From Oenococcus kitaharae (GTDB taxonomy: Bacteria; Bacillota; Bacilli; Lactobacillales; Lactobacillaceae): DNA of 64,000 nucleotides. The notes under the pieces were generated by a model. The model was not told the DNA's origin. It did no database searches and worked only from the letters and a program-made list of their open reading frames with translations. This document shows, piece by piece, positions 1-8,699 of this stretch. Within the stretch, counting starts at the first letter, position 1; the number at the start of each line of letters is the position of its first letter. The stretch covers positions 496,001 through 560,000 of the forward strand of contig NZ_JANJQP010000001.1 of the NCBI RefSeq assembly GCF_025758695.1, read 5' to 3'. The position numbers were made by a program, and so were the translations under genes.

Positions 1-853
1 CACGCTGGCTTAAGCCAAGATCCTTTGTAAACTGCCGAATCAGCAGTGCGTGATTATTGTTTGCCCAAGTCATCGTAGTCTGAGCATCGCGATTCAATAA
101 ACGCAGCAGATCTTTATGCTTGTTTGCCCAAGAACGAGTCGAGGTGAAGAAATTATGGTCGCCTGAGAGGCCCTTAGCATTAGCTAGAACTTGGGCATCA
201 TCTTCAACCTGAGCGGCGGCAGAAAAGGGATCCCAAGTGACCCAAGCATCGACCCGCCCGGTCTTGAAAGCAGTACCAGCTGCAGATTGATTCAGGTTCA
301 CGGCATTGACATCACTCAGTGTTAAATCAGCACTCTGCAGTGCTTTTAACAATAAATAAGTCGAAGCTGTACCAAAGCCGTAGGCAATCCGTTTACCGCG
401 CAAATCACTGAGATTGCTGATGGTCGAATCTTTCGGGACCAGAATCATCGAGGCACGATATTTGGAAACGGTCGCCGCTACATAGACGATGTCCGAACCA
501 CCTGCCTGCGAGACGACTGGCGGCGTATTTCCGGTACGGGCAAAACGAATGTGGTGGCTAGTCAAAGCTGACAGCATCGTCGGTCCATCCTGAAAATTAG
601 TCCAACGGATACGATAACCTAATTTCCTTGCATCGCTTGCAAACTGGCCATTAATCCTGACCAGATCCGCTTCATCCCCACGCTGGTAACCAAAATTGAT
701 CACCTTCAGTTTCCGATCACCAGCACTACCGCTTTGCTGATTGCCGCCCCGCAGATTCTCAGACTGAATGATGAAAAAACCTTCTATAGCGACAACAAGC
801 CATAAGATTGCCAGCAAACCGTAAACTATTTTTTTTACACGATGCCTTTTCAT
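1..853 (-). CDS. SsuA/TauA-type ABC transporter substrate-binding protein (partial, C-terminus outside window)
   Basis: Translation from the ATG at 853 gives a short basic N-terminus, one hydrophobic segment (about residues 8-30) and then a periplasmic-binding-protein fold of the aliphatic sulfonate/nitrate/taurine type. Readable pieces are INFGYQRGDEADLVRINGQF, then LRGKRIAYGFGTASTYLLLK, then a stretch ending GRVDAWVTWDPF. No lipobox cysteine is visible, so it is probably anchored by an uncleaved or ordinary signal segment. The start codon overlaps the stop of the upstream acyl-CoA ligase gene (TAATG), which implies translational coupling. The gene runs off the left edge; permease and ATPase genes would be expected beyond it. 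The ligand cannot be told from sequence. Confidence 0.85.
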   Translation of the reverse strand, partial: MKRHRVKKIVYGLLAILWLVVAIEGFFIIQSENLRGGNQQSGSAGDRKLKVINFGYQRGDEADLVRINGQFASDARKLGYRIRWTNFQDGPTMLSALTSHHIRFARTGNTPPVVSQAGGSDIVYVAATVSKYRASMILVPKDSTISNLSDLRGKRIAYGFGTASTYLLLKALQSADLTLSDVNAVNLNQSAAGTAFKTGRVDAWVTWDPFSAAAQVEDDAQVLANAKGLSGDHNFFTSTRSWANKHKDLLRLLNRDAQTTMTWANNNHALLIRQFTKDLGLSQR

Positions 854-2406
854 TAGTATTTTTCCAATCCAGTTTCTTGGCTCAATTTCTTTTTCAGAGC
901 CGTGCGTTGAATTTTGCCCGTCGCGCCATGCGGCAGTTCAGTCATAAAGAAAACATATTTCGGAATTTTGAACTTTTCTTCGTTTTCAGCAACGATTTTG
1001 CGAATTTGATCCGCATAATTGGCCAACTGGTCGCGATCTTCAGCCAGCGTCTTCAAAACGATCACGGCAGCAACTGTTTCGCCATAAATGTCGTCCGGAT
1101 AGCCGACAACAGCCGAACTTCCGATAAAATCAAGGCGGTCAATCACGTTCTCCACTTCATAAGGACTGATCTTATCACCGGATTTATTGATCATTTCTTT
1201 GCTTCGGCCCACAAGATATAAGAAACCGTCAGCATCAAAATGGCCCATATCGCCCGTCTTAAACCAGCCCTTTAAAAAGGAATCTTTGTCCCGGCCGTGC
1301 AGGTAAGCGGAAATTGTCCCCGGCCCCTGAATCCAGATATAACCGTCCTTACCGGTCGAGTAATCTTTTGTCAATTCAGCATTGGCAATCCGTACTTTAA
1401 TGTTAAAAGGCTTCCCGGATGACCCTTCCGGACTCCTCAGTGGCGGCAGCGGATCAATGGAAATCTGGCTCGGCGCTTCCGTCATACCATAGGAATTTAA
1501 AATCGAGACGCCAAAACGCCGTTCGAATCTTTCCATGGCTGCAATCGGTAATGGTGCCGAAGCAGAACGGATGAAACGCATCTTCGTTAAATGTACCGGA
1601 TCAATCGCGGTATTCAGTAGGATTGAAATAATCGCTGGCGCAGCAGTTACCCAAGTCGCGGCCTGTTCTTCAGCAATCGGCCAGAAACGATGAGCCGAAA
1701 AATGTTTTTGAACAATCAGCGAGCCGCCGGAAATCAAGGTCGAAATCAAGCCAATATGCTGCGCATTAATATGATGAAATGGCAGCGTGATATAAATCCG
1801 GTCTTGAGCCGTCAGCAAATGGCTTTGAATAATGTTTTCACCGGCTATGGCCATCTGTTCCTGACTCAACAAGACACCCTTAGGCTCGCTGGTCGTACCA
1901 GACGTGTACATGAGAATGCCTGAATGAGACGGAATCATATCGAATTTATCGATGGGATCGATGTGCTGCCACAAAGTCAATTTAATTTCCGTGTCGTCCG
2001 GGCCGAACTTTGTCAGCAGCCTCTCGGAAATGCCTTGAGCCGTTTCAGCAAAATAACCTGCATAATCAGGCGTCAGCACTGCTGCTTTATAATTGCGTTT
2101 TCTAAATTGCTCGATCGCGCGATTTTTAGGCATGGTTGGATTCATCGAATAAATATCCAAGCCAAGCTTCATCGCCGCGAGATAAACAATCACATAGGCC
2201 GCAGAATTCGGCAAAGCTAATAAGAGCAGATCGCCAGTCTCCAGACCGGCATCCTGCATCGTAGCCAGTGCCTGTTCAACGGATTTCAGCAACTGGGCAT
2301 CAGTCAGCCAAATTTTCATATCGGCATCGTAGATTTTTTTCTTTTCTGGATTTTCTTCAATCCATTTAAATGTTGTTTCAACTAATTGTGACTGGTACTT
2401 TTCCAT
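853..2406 (-). CDS. AMP-forming acyl-CoA synthetase / AMP-acid ligase (ANL family)
   Basis: A 517-residue adenylate-forming enzyme expected to activate a carboxylic acid with ATP and transfer it to CoA. The ATP-binding P-loop motif YTSGTTSEPKG is at 167-177, the A5 motif YGMTE at 306-310, the hinge motif TGDMGHFDADGFLYLVGRSK starts at 384, and the C-terminal catalytic-lysine motif TGKIQRTALKK lies near 497. Overall layout resembles the oxalyl-CoA/Pcs60-like branch, but the substrate cannot be read from the sequence. It has a good RBS (AGAGGA) inside the end of the acyltransferase gene, overlaps that gene by 25 nt, and is coupled to the binding-protein gene downstream. The three genes form one minus-strand operon. 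Confidence 0.88.
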   Translation of the reverse strand: MEKYQSQLVETTFKWIEENPEKKKIYDADMKIWLTDAQLLKSVEQALATMQDAGLETGDLLLLALPNSAAYVIVYLAAMKLGLDIYSMNPTMPKNRAIEQFRKRNYKAAVLTPDYAGYFAETAQGISERLLTKFGPDDTEIKLTLWQHIDPIDKFDMIPSHSGILMYTSGTTSEPKGVLLSQEQMAIAGENIIQSHLLTAQDRIYITLPFHHINAQHIGLISTLISGGSLIVQKHFSAHRFWPIAEEQAATWVTAAPAIISILLNTAIDPVHLTKMRFIRSASAPLPIAAMERFERRFGVSILNSYGMTEAPSQISIDPLPPLRSPEGSSGKPFNIKVRIANAELTKDYSTGKDGYIWIQGPGTISAYLHGRDKDSFLKGWFKTGDMGHFDADGFLYLVGRSKEMINKSGDKISPYEVENVIDRLDFIGSSAVVGYPDDIYGETVAAVIVLKTLAEDRDQLANYADQIRKIVAENEEKFKIPKYVFFMTELPHGATGKIQRTALKKKLSQETGLEKY

Positions 2407-3545
2407 TTATTCCTCTGATTTAATGGTCTCCCGATAACATAATGAGCTACCGGCGTGTTATAGATCGTCCAGCATAGAAGACCGCTAAAAGCAATGACTG
2501 CTAGTGTTGCCACTGGCCAAATCAGCCAAAGCCAAGCTGAATTGGTCGTGACCTGTTCCAGTATCAAATCCAGAATCGTCAAGGCGACGGTCTGGCTCAG
2601 ATACAAACCAAAAGCTATTTTCTGTGCCTTGGAAATAAAGGCAACAAACTTGGGATGCTTGTTGCTGATGACCAATTGATCGTACAAATGACCGACATAA
2701 AAGATGTTGGCAATAATGATAAAAGCGTACACGACAATCAAGGGCTGGTGAACTTCATAAGCCTTGCTGTAGCTGAGATGCAGCAGATTCACGTTGTAAA
2801 AATAATAAGCAAAGATGACCGGAATGCCGATCAGGGCTGCAATAAAAATCTTTTTAATGTTTGCCACAATCCACTTTTCGACGGCTTCATAGTGAATACC
2901 CGCCAAAGCACCAGCAATAAAATAGCCTTCATACGTGAGGACGAACATGCCATAACTTTGCAGCAGATACGGCCAGTTGCTCGTCGATAAATGAGGCATG
3001 ACAAATTTTGTAAAAACGGTAATCAGAATTTCAATGGCAAAGGCATAAAAAAAGACTTGCAGATGCTTACCCTCAGTCTTTTTCAAGAGCAGCCTTAACA
3101 AGGGGTAAAGCATATACAACTGCAGCATAATCAGCAAAAAGTACATATAATAACCGCTACCATGAATGAGAAGATGCCAATATTGCAACCACCAATTTGA
3201 AGTCAGGATTTTTTCAGGATAGTGGGCAAGAAAATGGTAAAAAATGTTCCAAAAAAAATAAGGAATCAGCACCCAAAAATAGCGTCGTTTCCAAAAATTT
3301 AAAAGCTGCATCGGGCGGCGATAGGAATTAAGAAATAAGACCAAGCCTGAGACGAACATAAAACCCATGCGAGTAAAATGCATGGGCATGTGCAAAGCGC
3401 TGAGAAACAGAAACGGCGCAGAGCCGCTGGAGAATTTAAAAGTGAATTGTGTCGAAGTATGGATGGTCAGGACACCGACGATAAACAGCAGCCGCATTAG
3501 ATCCACGCCATATATGTATTTACGTTTGCTACGATTGTCAGGCAT
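2382..3545 (-). CDS. Membrane acyltransferase, acyltransferase_3 (OafA/NodX) family
   Basis: About 387 residues with roughly ten hydrophobic helices. The N-terminal signature GVDLMRLLFIVGVLTIHTS contains the D/R and H residues typical of acyltransferase_3 proteins, which O-acylate sugars or cell-envelope polymers at the membrane. I placed the start at MPDNRSKRKY (3545), just before the signature; an ATG at 3587 is open but has no better RBS. It is the first gene of an operon with an acyl-CoA ligase and a binding protein, so the ligase may supply the acyl donor (inference). Family assignment is firm; substrate and product are unknown. Confidence 0.82.
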   Translation of the reverse strand: MPDNRSKRKYIYGVDLMRLLFIVGVLTIHTSTQFTFKFSSGSAPFLFLSALHMPMHFTRMGFMFVSGLVLFLNSYRRPMQLLNFWKRRYFWVLIPYFFWNIFYHFLAHYPEKILTSNWWLQYWHLLIHGSGYYMYFLLIMLQLYMLYPLLRLLLKKTEGKHLQVFFYAFAIEILITVFTKFVMPHLSTSNWPYLLQSYGMFVLTYEGYFIAGALAGIHYEAVEKWIVANIKKIFIAALIGIPVIFAYYFYNVNLLHLSYSKAYEVHQPLIVVYAFIIIANIFYVGHLYDQLVISNKHPKFVAFISKAQKIAFGLYLSQTVALTILDLILEQVTTNSAWLWLIWPVATLAVIAFSGLLCWTIYNTPVAHYVIGRPLNQRNKWKSTSHN

Positions 3546-3722
3546 TAATATCATCTTACTTAACGTTTGTGTACACGTTGGTAACATTTTTGTTTCATTC
3601 TGATTACTTTGCGCTTAGATTTCTCAGTGTTTTCTCAGAAATGCGAACGAAAAAGCAAGGGACACTCATCAGTGAGAGGATATCCCACCATTATTGACAG
3701 AGAGAGCTTCTTTTTCGTAATT

Positions 3723-3751
3723 TTGATAGTTGTTTGACAAGTCGATGTCAA
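3723..3751 (-). promoter_or_regulatory. Promoter with overlapping palindromic operator upstream of the acyltransferase operon
   Basis: On the minus strand TTGACA (3746-3751) and TATCAA (3723-3728) are separated by exactly 17 nt. The -35 hexamer forms one arm of a perfect inverted repeat, TTGACA-6 nt-TGTCAA (3734-3751), which is a plausible repressor site. The predicted transcript would have a leader of about 170 nt before the acyltransferase start. This leader contains a weak imperfect hairpin near 3660-3690. Confidence 0.5.
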
Positions 3752-3789
3752 TTGAATTGAAGCCATACGCCAAATAGGATGCCAGAAAA

Positions 3790-4490
3790 TTATTGCAATT
3801 TGGCTGGAATCACGATTCGGTTGGAGGAAATATTTGGTGTCCGCTGATTTTTAATCCGATCGGCTAATATTTCAGCAGCCGTCGCGCCCATGAGAAACGG
3901 ATCTTGTTTGATCAGTTTTGAGTCAGGCAGAAGTCGTTTGACAATCGCCGTATCAGAAAAGGCCGTGATCGCGATATCTGGGGCAGAGAGCAGATCGTGA
4001 TGCATAAAAGTTGGAAAAAAGCTAGCAAGAGACGTTCCTTTAAGAAAAAGAATAGTGTTTTGCGTTTGGCGGCACGATTTTTTGCGATCATGGCCAGTGC
4101 TTTCTTTTCGTTTTCTTTGATAAAGGGCCGTGAATTATCAATTTCTATCAGCGAGGCATTTGGAAAAATGGCTCGGATACCTGCCAGACGGTCCTCACGT
4201 GTCGAAGTGCCGACGATTGCTTCAGAAATCACGATACAATCGTCAAACTGCTGCTGACGAATAGGCAGCTGTCTGCTGAGAAATACTGTCAACGAGTCTG
4301 TCGGAGCAAAGCTCTGACTCGAGTCACGCGAATGATGCAGATTGAAAATCGCTTGATAAAAATCCGTGACCCTAACAATCTGTTGGTCATTCATAACCAT
4401 CAAATAGATAAACATGTCCTTTTTTTCTGAGACATGTTTATAGAACAAACAAAAAAAGCCTAGCTGATAGACCTTTTTGTCTCTAGATTT
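3790..4490 (-). pseudogene. Chimeric gene remnant: hexulose-phosphate synthase fragment joined to LacI-regulator C-terminus
   Basis: Reading the minus strand, about 4490-4290 is a decayed copy of the middle of the 3-hexulose-6-phosphate synthase at 5819-6442 (shared pieces KKDMFI, DSSQ-FAPTDS). From about 4285 to 3790 it is a copy of the last 40% of the LacI regulator at 9846-10862 (shared VGTSTREDRLAGIR, IEIDNSRPF, KRKTLFFFLKERLLLAFF, FLMGATAAEIL). A frameshift near 4005 splits the regulator part into two frames. Neither part has its own start or the rest of its domain. It is best read as the scar of a deleted or recombined second copy of the neighbouring sugar-acid operon. It should not be annotated as a functional gene. 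Confidence 0.8.
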
Positions 4491-4602
4491 GTAATGTTAA
4501 GGTATAGGCTCATGAAACAATAATGAGAGAGGAGTTGATTAACAAGATATATTCATTAGGTGAATGGATAAAAATGTTCTCATTGTTATATTTGCCAAAA
4601 CT

Positions 4603-5256
4603 TCAATCATGTTTTATTTCATTAAGGCGATCCGAAAAATTTTGGGCATTTTGAGTAACTGCTTCATAGTTTCCTTCTTCTGCAGGTTTCGTTAAAGAGC
4701 CCCCAGTTCCAACGGCAACAACTCCCGCCTCGAACCACTCTGCCATATTGTCAATATTCACTCCACCAGTCGGCATTAAATTAGCTTGAGGAAGGGGACC
4801 TTTTTTGACAGCTGTTACCATTTTCGGAGTCGCTATGTCACCAGGAAAAAGCTTAATAATATCGACACCGCCAGCTAAGGCTCTTTGAATTTCCGATAAT
4901 GATTGGGCACCCGCCAAATAAGGGACTGCATAGAGATTACAAATTTCCAGCACTTGTTTATCAAAAGAAGGTGAAACAATAAACTGGGCACCTGCTAGAA
5001 TTGCAATTCGCGCCGAAATTGAGTCAAGAACTGTTCCAGCACCAATAATAACCGATGCATCATTAACATATTTTTCTGAGACTTTGTCAATTAATTTATC
5101 GGCGTGAGGAACAGTAAAAGTCAGCTCAATTGCTTTTATACCCCCCTTAACAACTGCATCAGCGGTTTTTTGAGCTTGTTCTACTGAATTTCCTCTGACA
5201 ACAGCAACGATGCCATTGTCCATTAATTTTCTAAGTGTTTCAATCTTTTGCATCAT
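4603..5256 (-). CDS. eda: 2-dehydro-3-deoxy-phosphogluconate (KDPG) aldolase
   Basis: A 217-residue class I aldolase that splits 2-keto-3-deoxy-6-phosphogluconate into pyruvate and glyceraldehyde-3-phosphate. The Schiff-base lysine is in GVDIIKLFPGD (Lys135), the catalytic Glu is in IELTFTVP (Glu43), and the phosphate-binding MPTGGV and VGTGGSL loops are present. Length is normal for the family. It is the last gene of the sugar-acid operon, 23 nt after the hexuloisomerase gene, and pairs functionally with the KDG kinase at 6420-7403. Two adjacent ATG codons make the exact start uncertain by one residue. Confidence 0.92.
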   Translation of the reverse strand: MMQKIETLRKLMDNGIVAVVRGNSVEQAQKTADAVVKGGIKAIELTFTVPHADKLIDKVSEKYVNDASVIIGAGTVLDSISARIAILAGAQFIVSPSFDKQVLEICNLYAVPYLAGAQSLSEIQRALAGGVDIIKLFPGDIATPKMVTAVKKGPLPQANLMPTGGVNIDNMAEWFEAGVVAVGTGGSLTKPAEEGNYEAVTQNAQNFSDRLNEIKHD

Positions 5257-5279
5257 ATCTCTTGGGCCTTTCTAATAAT

Positions 5280-5822
5280 TCACTCCATATTGCTATGAGT
5301 ATTTTTAGCCGAGTCGTTACTGATATGGTCACGACGGCTCAATTTTAAAGTCAGAATATCTAAAGTAATGTGCGTTGTCTGATCGAACAGCGTACTTAAT
5401 AACTGGATCGACTTCACACCATCGCCAGTCTTGGTGGCGCCCGGCACAACCAAAAGCTGATCGGAATTTTCTGCCAACGGTGAAGCTGCATTACTCGTCA
5501 CGCCAATCACAGCAACACCGTTTTTATGCGCTTTTTCCGTCAACTCGACAATACTGCTAGTCGTACCTGAACCCGAGACACTGACCAAGACATCGTCCGG
5601 CGCAATTGATGGCGTAATCGTCTCGCCAATCACAAAGACCGTGTAGCCGATATGCATCAAACGCATAGCGAAGCCTTTAGCCATCAGGCCTGAACGTCCG
5701 GCACCGAGCACGAAAATTCGCTTGCTGGGCACAATCAGTTTTTCAGCCGCATCTAATTGCTGCTCATCAACATCTTCCATGACTGTTTTAATTTCATCTA
5801 ATACTTGATCAATTAAGGTCAT
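5280..5822 (-). CDS. hxlB: 6-phospho-3-hexuloisomerase (SIS domain)
   Basis: A 180-residue single SIS-domain protein with FVLGAGRSGLMAKGFAMRL near the N-terminus and SVSGSGTTSSIVEL in the phosphosugar-binding loop, both typical of PHI enzymes. PHI converts 3-hexulose-6-phosphate to fructose-6-phosphate in the ribulose monophosphate route. The start overlaps the stop of the hexulose-phosphate synthase gene (ATGA), which supports a matched HPS/PHI pair. In this sugar-acid operon its physiological substrate may not be formaldehyde-derived; that is inference. Confidence 0.88.
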   Translation of the reverse strand: MTLIDQVLDEIKTVMEDVDEQQLDAAEKLIVPSKRIFVLGAGRSGLMAKGFAMRLMHIGYTVFVIGETITPSIAPDDVLVSVSGSGTTSSIVELTEKAHKNGVAVIGVTSNAASPLAENSDQLLVVPGATKTGDGVKSIQLLSTLFDQTTHITLDILTLKLSRRDHISNDSAKNTHSNME

Positions 5823-6442
5823 TTAATTACCTCCATAAATTCTTTTGCTGATGCTAATGGATCGTCAGAACCGGCAATAGCGCCGCCGACAATCACGATT
5901 TCTGTTAATCCTTGAGCTGCCAGGGCTTTAGCCGATGTTAAGTTAATGCCGCCCGCGACAGCCACGCGTTTGATAGACGGGAACTGCTCATGAAAAGCTG
6001 CTACCGAGTCCGTCGGAGCAAAGTTCTGACTCGAATCATGAGAATGGTGCAGGCCGAAAATTGCCTGATGAAAATCAGTAATCTGGGCAATTTGCTGCTC
6101 GCTCATGGCCATCAAATCAATAAACATGTCTTTTTTTCGGTCTTGGGCAACCTGGTAGGTCTTAGATAAAGTAGCATGATCCATCGCGCCCATGACCGTC
6201 AAAATATCGGCCTTTGCGTCAAAACCGGCCTTGAATTCGTAATCGCCTTCATCATTGGTCTTAATGTCAAGAAGTAGTTGTGCGTGATGCAACTGGGACT
6301 TCAAATCTTTTAAAGCTACAAAACCAAAATCCTTAATCGCTGATGTGCCGATTTCGATGATATCAACGACGGGGTCAAGGATTTTAGCCAAGGTAATCGT
6401 CTCGGCTAATGATTTTCTATCAATGGCTGCTTGTAATTTCAT
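5819..6442 (-). CDS. hxlA: 3-hexulose-6-phosphate synthase (HPS/KGPDC family)
   Basis: A 207-residue TIM-barrel of the orotidine-decarboxylase suprafamily. The signature D-x-K-T-x-D appears as DIKTND (59-64); AIDR near the start and the VAGGI and IVGGAI phosphate-binding segments are in the expected places. HPS condenses ribulose-5-phosphate with formaldehyde or runs in reverse; close relatives decarboxylate 3-keto-L-gulonate-6-phosphate, and the two cannot be separated with certainty from sequence. Immediate coupling to a PHI gene favours HPS. It overlaps the KDG kinase gene by 23 nt. A broken copy of its middle lies at 4290-4490. Confidence 0.85.
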   Translation of the reverse strand: MKLQAAIDRKSLAETITLAKILDPVVDIIEIGTSAIKDFGFVALKDLKSQLHHAQLLLDIKTNDEGDYEFKAGFDAKADILTVMGAMDHATLSKTYQVAQDRKKDMFIDLMAMSEQQIAQITDFHQAIFGLHHSHDSSQNFAPTDSVAAFHEQFPSIKRVAVAGGINLTSAKALAAQGLTEIVIVGGAIAGSDDPLASAKEFMEVIK

Positions 6443-7403
6443 CTGTCTCTTCTACTCCTTGTGTCGCGTAAAAATCAGCTAATTCTTTTTTCGTTGGATA
6501 GCCATCATTGTCGCCAGGCGTCTGAACCTGCAGGCATCCAACGGCATTGCCACGCATAACAGCTGATTTTTGCGATTTGCCTTCTAGCAAAGCAGTGATA
6601 TAGCCTAGAGCAAAACCATCACCTGCTCCTACGGTGTCGACAACTTGTGCCGCTTTAAAACCGTTGATAAAGTATCCTTCTTTTCCTTTGTTTTTAACGT
6701 AAGCCCCTTGAGGACCGACTTTAACAATGACGGTTTGGGTTTTCTCTGCTTGGAGGTAAAAATCCGCGATTGTCTCCGGGTCTCGAGTACCAATCAAAAC
6801 TTCTCCTTCATTATCACCAGGTAAAACAACATCGGCAAAAGTAGCTAACTCATTAATTGTTTTAACCATTGTCTCCTCGTCTGGCCAAAGAGAGGGACGC
6901 AAATTCGGATCAAAAGTTGTGAAAATATGCTGTTCATTTAGCCGTTTGAACAAGCGGCGAAAGGAATTTTGCGCCGTTTTTGAAATAGCTGGAAAAATAC
7001 CTGACATATGCGCGATTTTAACATCAGATAAATCAACTTGGTCAATAATATCGGGAGATAAGTGAGTTGCAGCCGAATTACGACGGAAATTATAGGTTGC
7101 AGGGTCTCCTTTGGTAACTTTTTGTTTTAGTTGGATGCCTGTCCAGTACTGATCATCAAAACTGATATAGTCAGAACCGACATTATTTGTGTCAATCTGA
7201 TTTTTCACAAACTCTCCTAATGGTTCTTTCCCAACTCTTGAAATATATTCAGTTGAATGGCCCAGACGAGAAACGCCGATCGCAACATTTAATTCCGCAC
7301 CACCAACGATTTTTTTAAAATTTTCTGCATGAGCTAGGTCAACATCTGCATCGATAGAAGCAAAAGTAGTTAATGGCTCACCAATTGTAATAAATTCACT
7401 CAT
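6420..7403 (-). CDS. kdgK: 2-dehydro-3-deoxygluconokinase (PfkB family)
   Basis: A 327-residue ribokinase/PfkB-family kinase. The N-terminal substrate loop VGGAELNVA is at about 33-41 and the C-terminal signature DTVGAGDGF with the catalytic Asp is at 256-264. Together with KDPG aldolase in the same operon this points to phosphorylation of 2-keto-3-deoxygluconate to KDPG. The gene sits 6 nt after the GntP-type permease gene and overlaps the next gene, so the cluster is tightly coupled. Substrate assignment rests on context plus family resemblance. Confidence 0.87.
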   Translation of the reverse strand: MSEFITIGEPLTTFASIDADVDLAHAENFKKIVGGAELNVAIGVSRLGHSTEYISRVGKEPLGEFVKNQIDTNNVGSDYISFDDQYWTGIQLKQKVTKGDPATYNFRRNSAATHLSPDIIDQVDLSDVKIAHMSGIFPAISKTAQNSFRRLFKRLNEQHIFTTFDPNLRPSLWPDEETMVKTINELATFADVVLPGDNEGEVLIGTRDPETIADFYLQAEKTQTVIVKVGPQGAYVKNKGKEGYFINGFKAAQVVDTVGAGDGFALGYITALLEGKSQKSAVMRGNAVGCLQVQTPGDNDGYPTKKELADFYATQGVEETDEITSSH

Positions 7404-7409
7404 TTTTAT

Positions 7410-8699
7410 TTATCTCCCAAGAAATTGATAGACTAGAAATTCGTTAATAATAGACACAATCCACATGACCGGAATACCGTATTTCAACAGCTCTTTTGAT
7501 TGGACTTTCATGTAGCCCAAGCCCCAGACGTTCCAAGACTGTGTGATATCAGTCGAGACAGCAAACAAAGTCGCCGTATAAAGTAGCGGAAGCAAAAAGC
7601 TGTCTGGGAATAAATGCATACCTGACAAGACGGCTGCTGTTGCTGCACCAGCGCCCCACACTTGTAGTGGTCCTCTAAACAAAGACAGGGGAGCAATAAT
7701 CCCGATCAAAATACAAATAGCAAGAGTACTATGCGGCAGAATTACCTTGAAAATAGGTTGGAATCTTTCAGCATTCAAACTAGCAGCACCGGAAAACATC
7801 GTCAAAATTAGCAGAAACATAATCAGGCCGGCAATATTACCAATACCTTTTTGAATCGTGTCATTGATAAAAGACATCATCTTTTTATAGCCGCGCATTT
7901 TTCCTGTCAAAAGCATGGCTAAAATCGAAGCGACCACCAAAGAAGGAATCGCATCCCATTTAAAGATGATATTCATTGCTACTGGAACAACAGGAATAAT
8001 CCAAGCAATAAGTGGTATTTTGGGTATTTCTACTTGTTGATCTGTCGCACCCACTTCCTGCAAATTTGCCGACGCCTTGTTTGGATCAAATTTATGTGCA
8101 TGAATAGCCAAAAAGATAATCACCGCTAACAGCTGGACCAAGGTAGCACAAATGCCAAAAATTAAATACTTTCCGCCATAGATGGCCTTAGGGAAGAAGG
8201 CTTTCATCTGGTTAAAAAGCACAACATTAATATACATTGGTGCACCGATTGCCAATGCAAAAGCTGTTAATGCAATTGGACGTGGAACACCTACAGACAA
8301 CAAGACAGGTAATAAGATAACACCAATCGCAATCACGGAACCAACGCCATAAGCACTAGAAAAAATCAAAGCCGTCACCAGAACAACTAGAATAGCTGTT
8401 ATAAGCGGTCTCTTTTTGCCAAAACGACCAGTTGCGTGAGATATGGCTGGTGCTATACCAGATTCAACGAGTACCTGCCCGAACCAGGAACCGAAAATAA
8501 TGTAGACAATTGTCGAACCATAATTAGCTACCGGTGTTGCAAAAACGTTCACTATCGCTTTCTGATAGGATATTCCACCAATCACAGTCCATAAAAGCGC
8601 CATGATGAAAAATCCCAGCATCAGGTTACCGCCTTTGAAAATATAGATAATAAAACCGACAAAAGTGACTAATAATAAACTGACAATTAACGTATTCAT
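7410..8699 (-). CDS. GntP/Gnt-type gluconate or ketodeoxygluconate permease
   Basis: A 429-residue very hydrophobic protein with about twelve membrane helices and the general look of the GntP/ion-transporter superfamily (GSWFGQVLVESGIAPAIS; SAYGVGSVIAIGVILLPVLL). It should import a sugar acid such as gluconate, a ketogluconate or 2-keto-3-deoxygluconate with protons. Its start overlaps the stop of the TIM-barrel gene (ATGA), and it precedes the KDG kinase, so its substrate is likely the one processed by that kinase (inference). Alternative substrates of the family include other C4-C6 hydroxy acids. Confidence 0.82.
   Translation of the reverse strand: MNTLIVSLLLVTFVGFIIYIFKGGNLMLGFFIMALLWTVIGGISYQKAIVNVFATPVANYGSTIVYIIFGSWFGQVLVESGIAPAISHATGRFGKKRPLITAILVVLVTALIFSSAYGVGSVIAIGVILLPVLLSVGVPRPIALTAFALAIGAPMYINVVLFNQMKAFFPKAIYGGKYLIFGICATLVQLLAVIIFLAIHAHKFDPNKASANLQEVGATDQQVEIPKIPLIAWIIPVVPVAMNIIFKWDAIPSLVVASILAMLLTGKMRGYKKMMSFINDTIQKGIGNIAGLIMFLLILTMFSGAASLNAERFQPIFKVILPHSTLAICILIGIIAPLSLFRGPLQVWGAGAATAAVLSGMHLFPDSFLLPLLYTATLFAVSTDITQSWNVWGLGYMKVQSKELLKYGIPVMWIVSIINEFLVYQFLGR

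Noticed and set aside
808-1221. Plus-strand open frame of 137 codons
   Set aside because: Antisense to the ligase gene and the coupling region; no RBS and no protein-like motif.
3660-3690. Possible riboswitch or T-box in the leader of the acyltransferase operon
   Set aside because: Only a weak imperfect hairpin; no T-box sequence or known aptamer core.
4449-4602. Small plus-strand ORF beginning TTG near 4535
   Set aside because: GAGGAG lies directly against the TTG with no spacing, and the frame runs antisense into eda.
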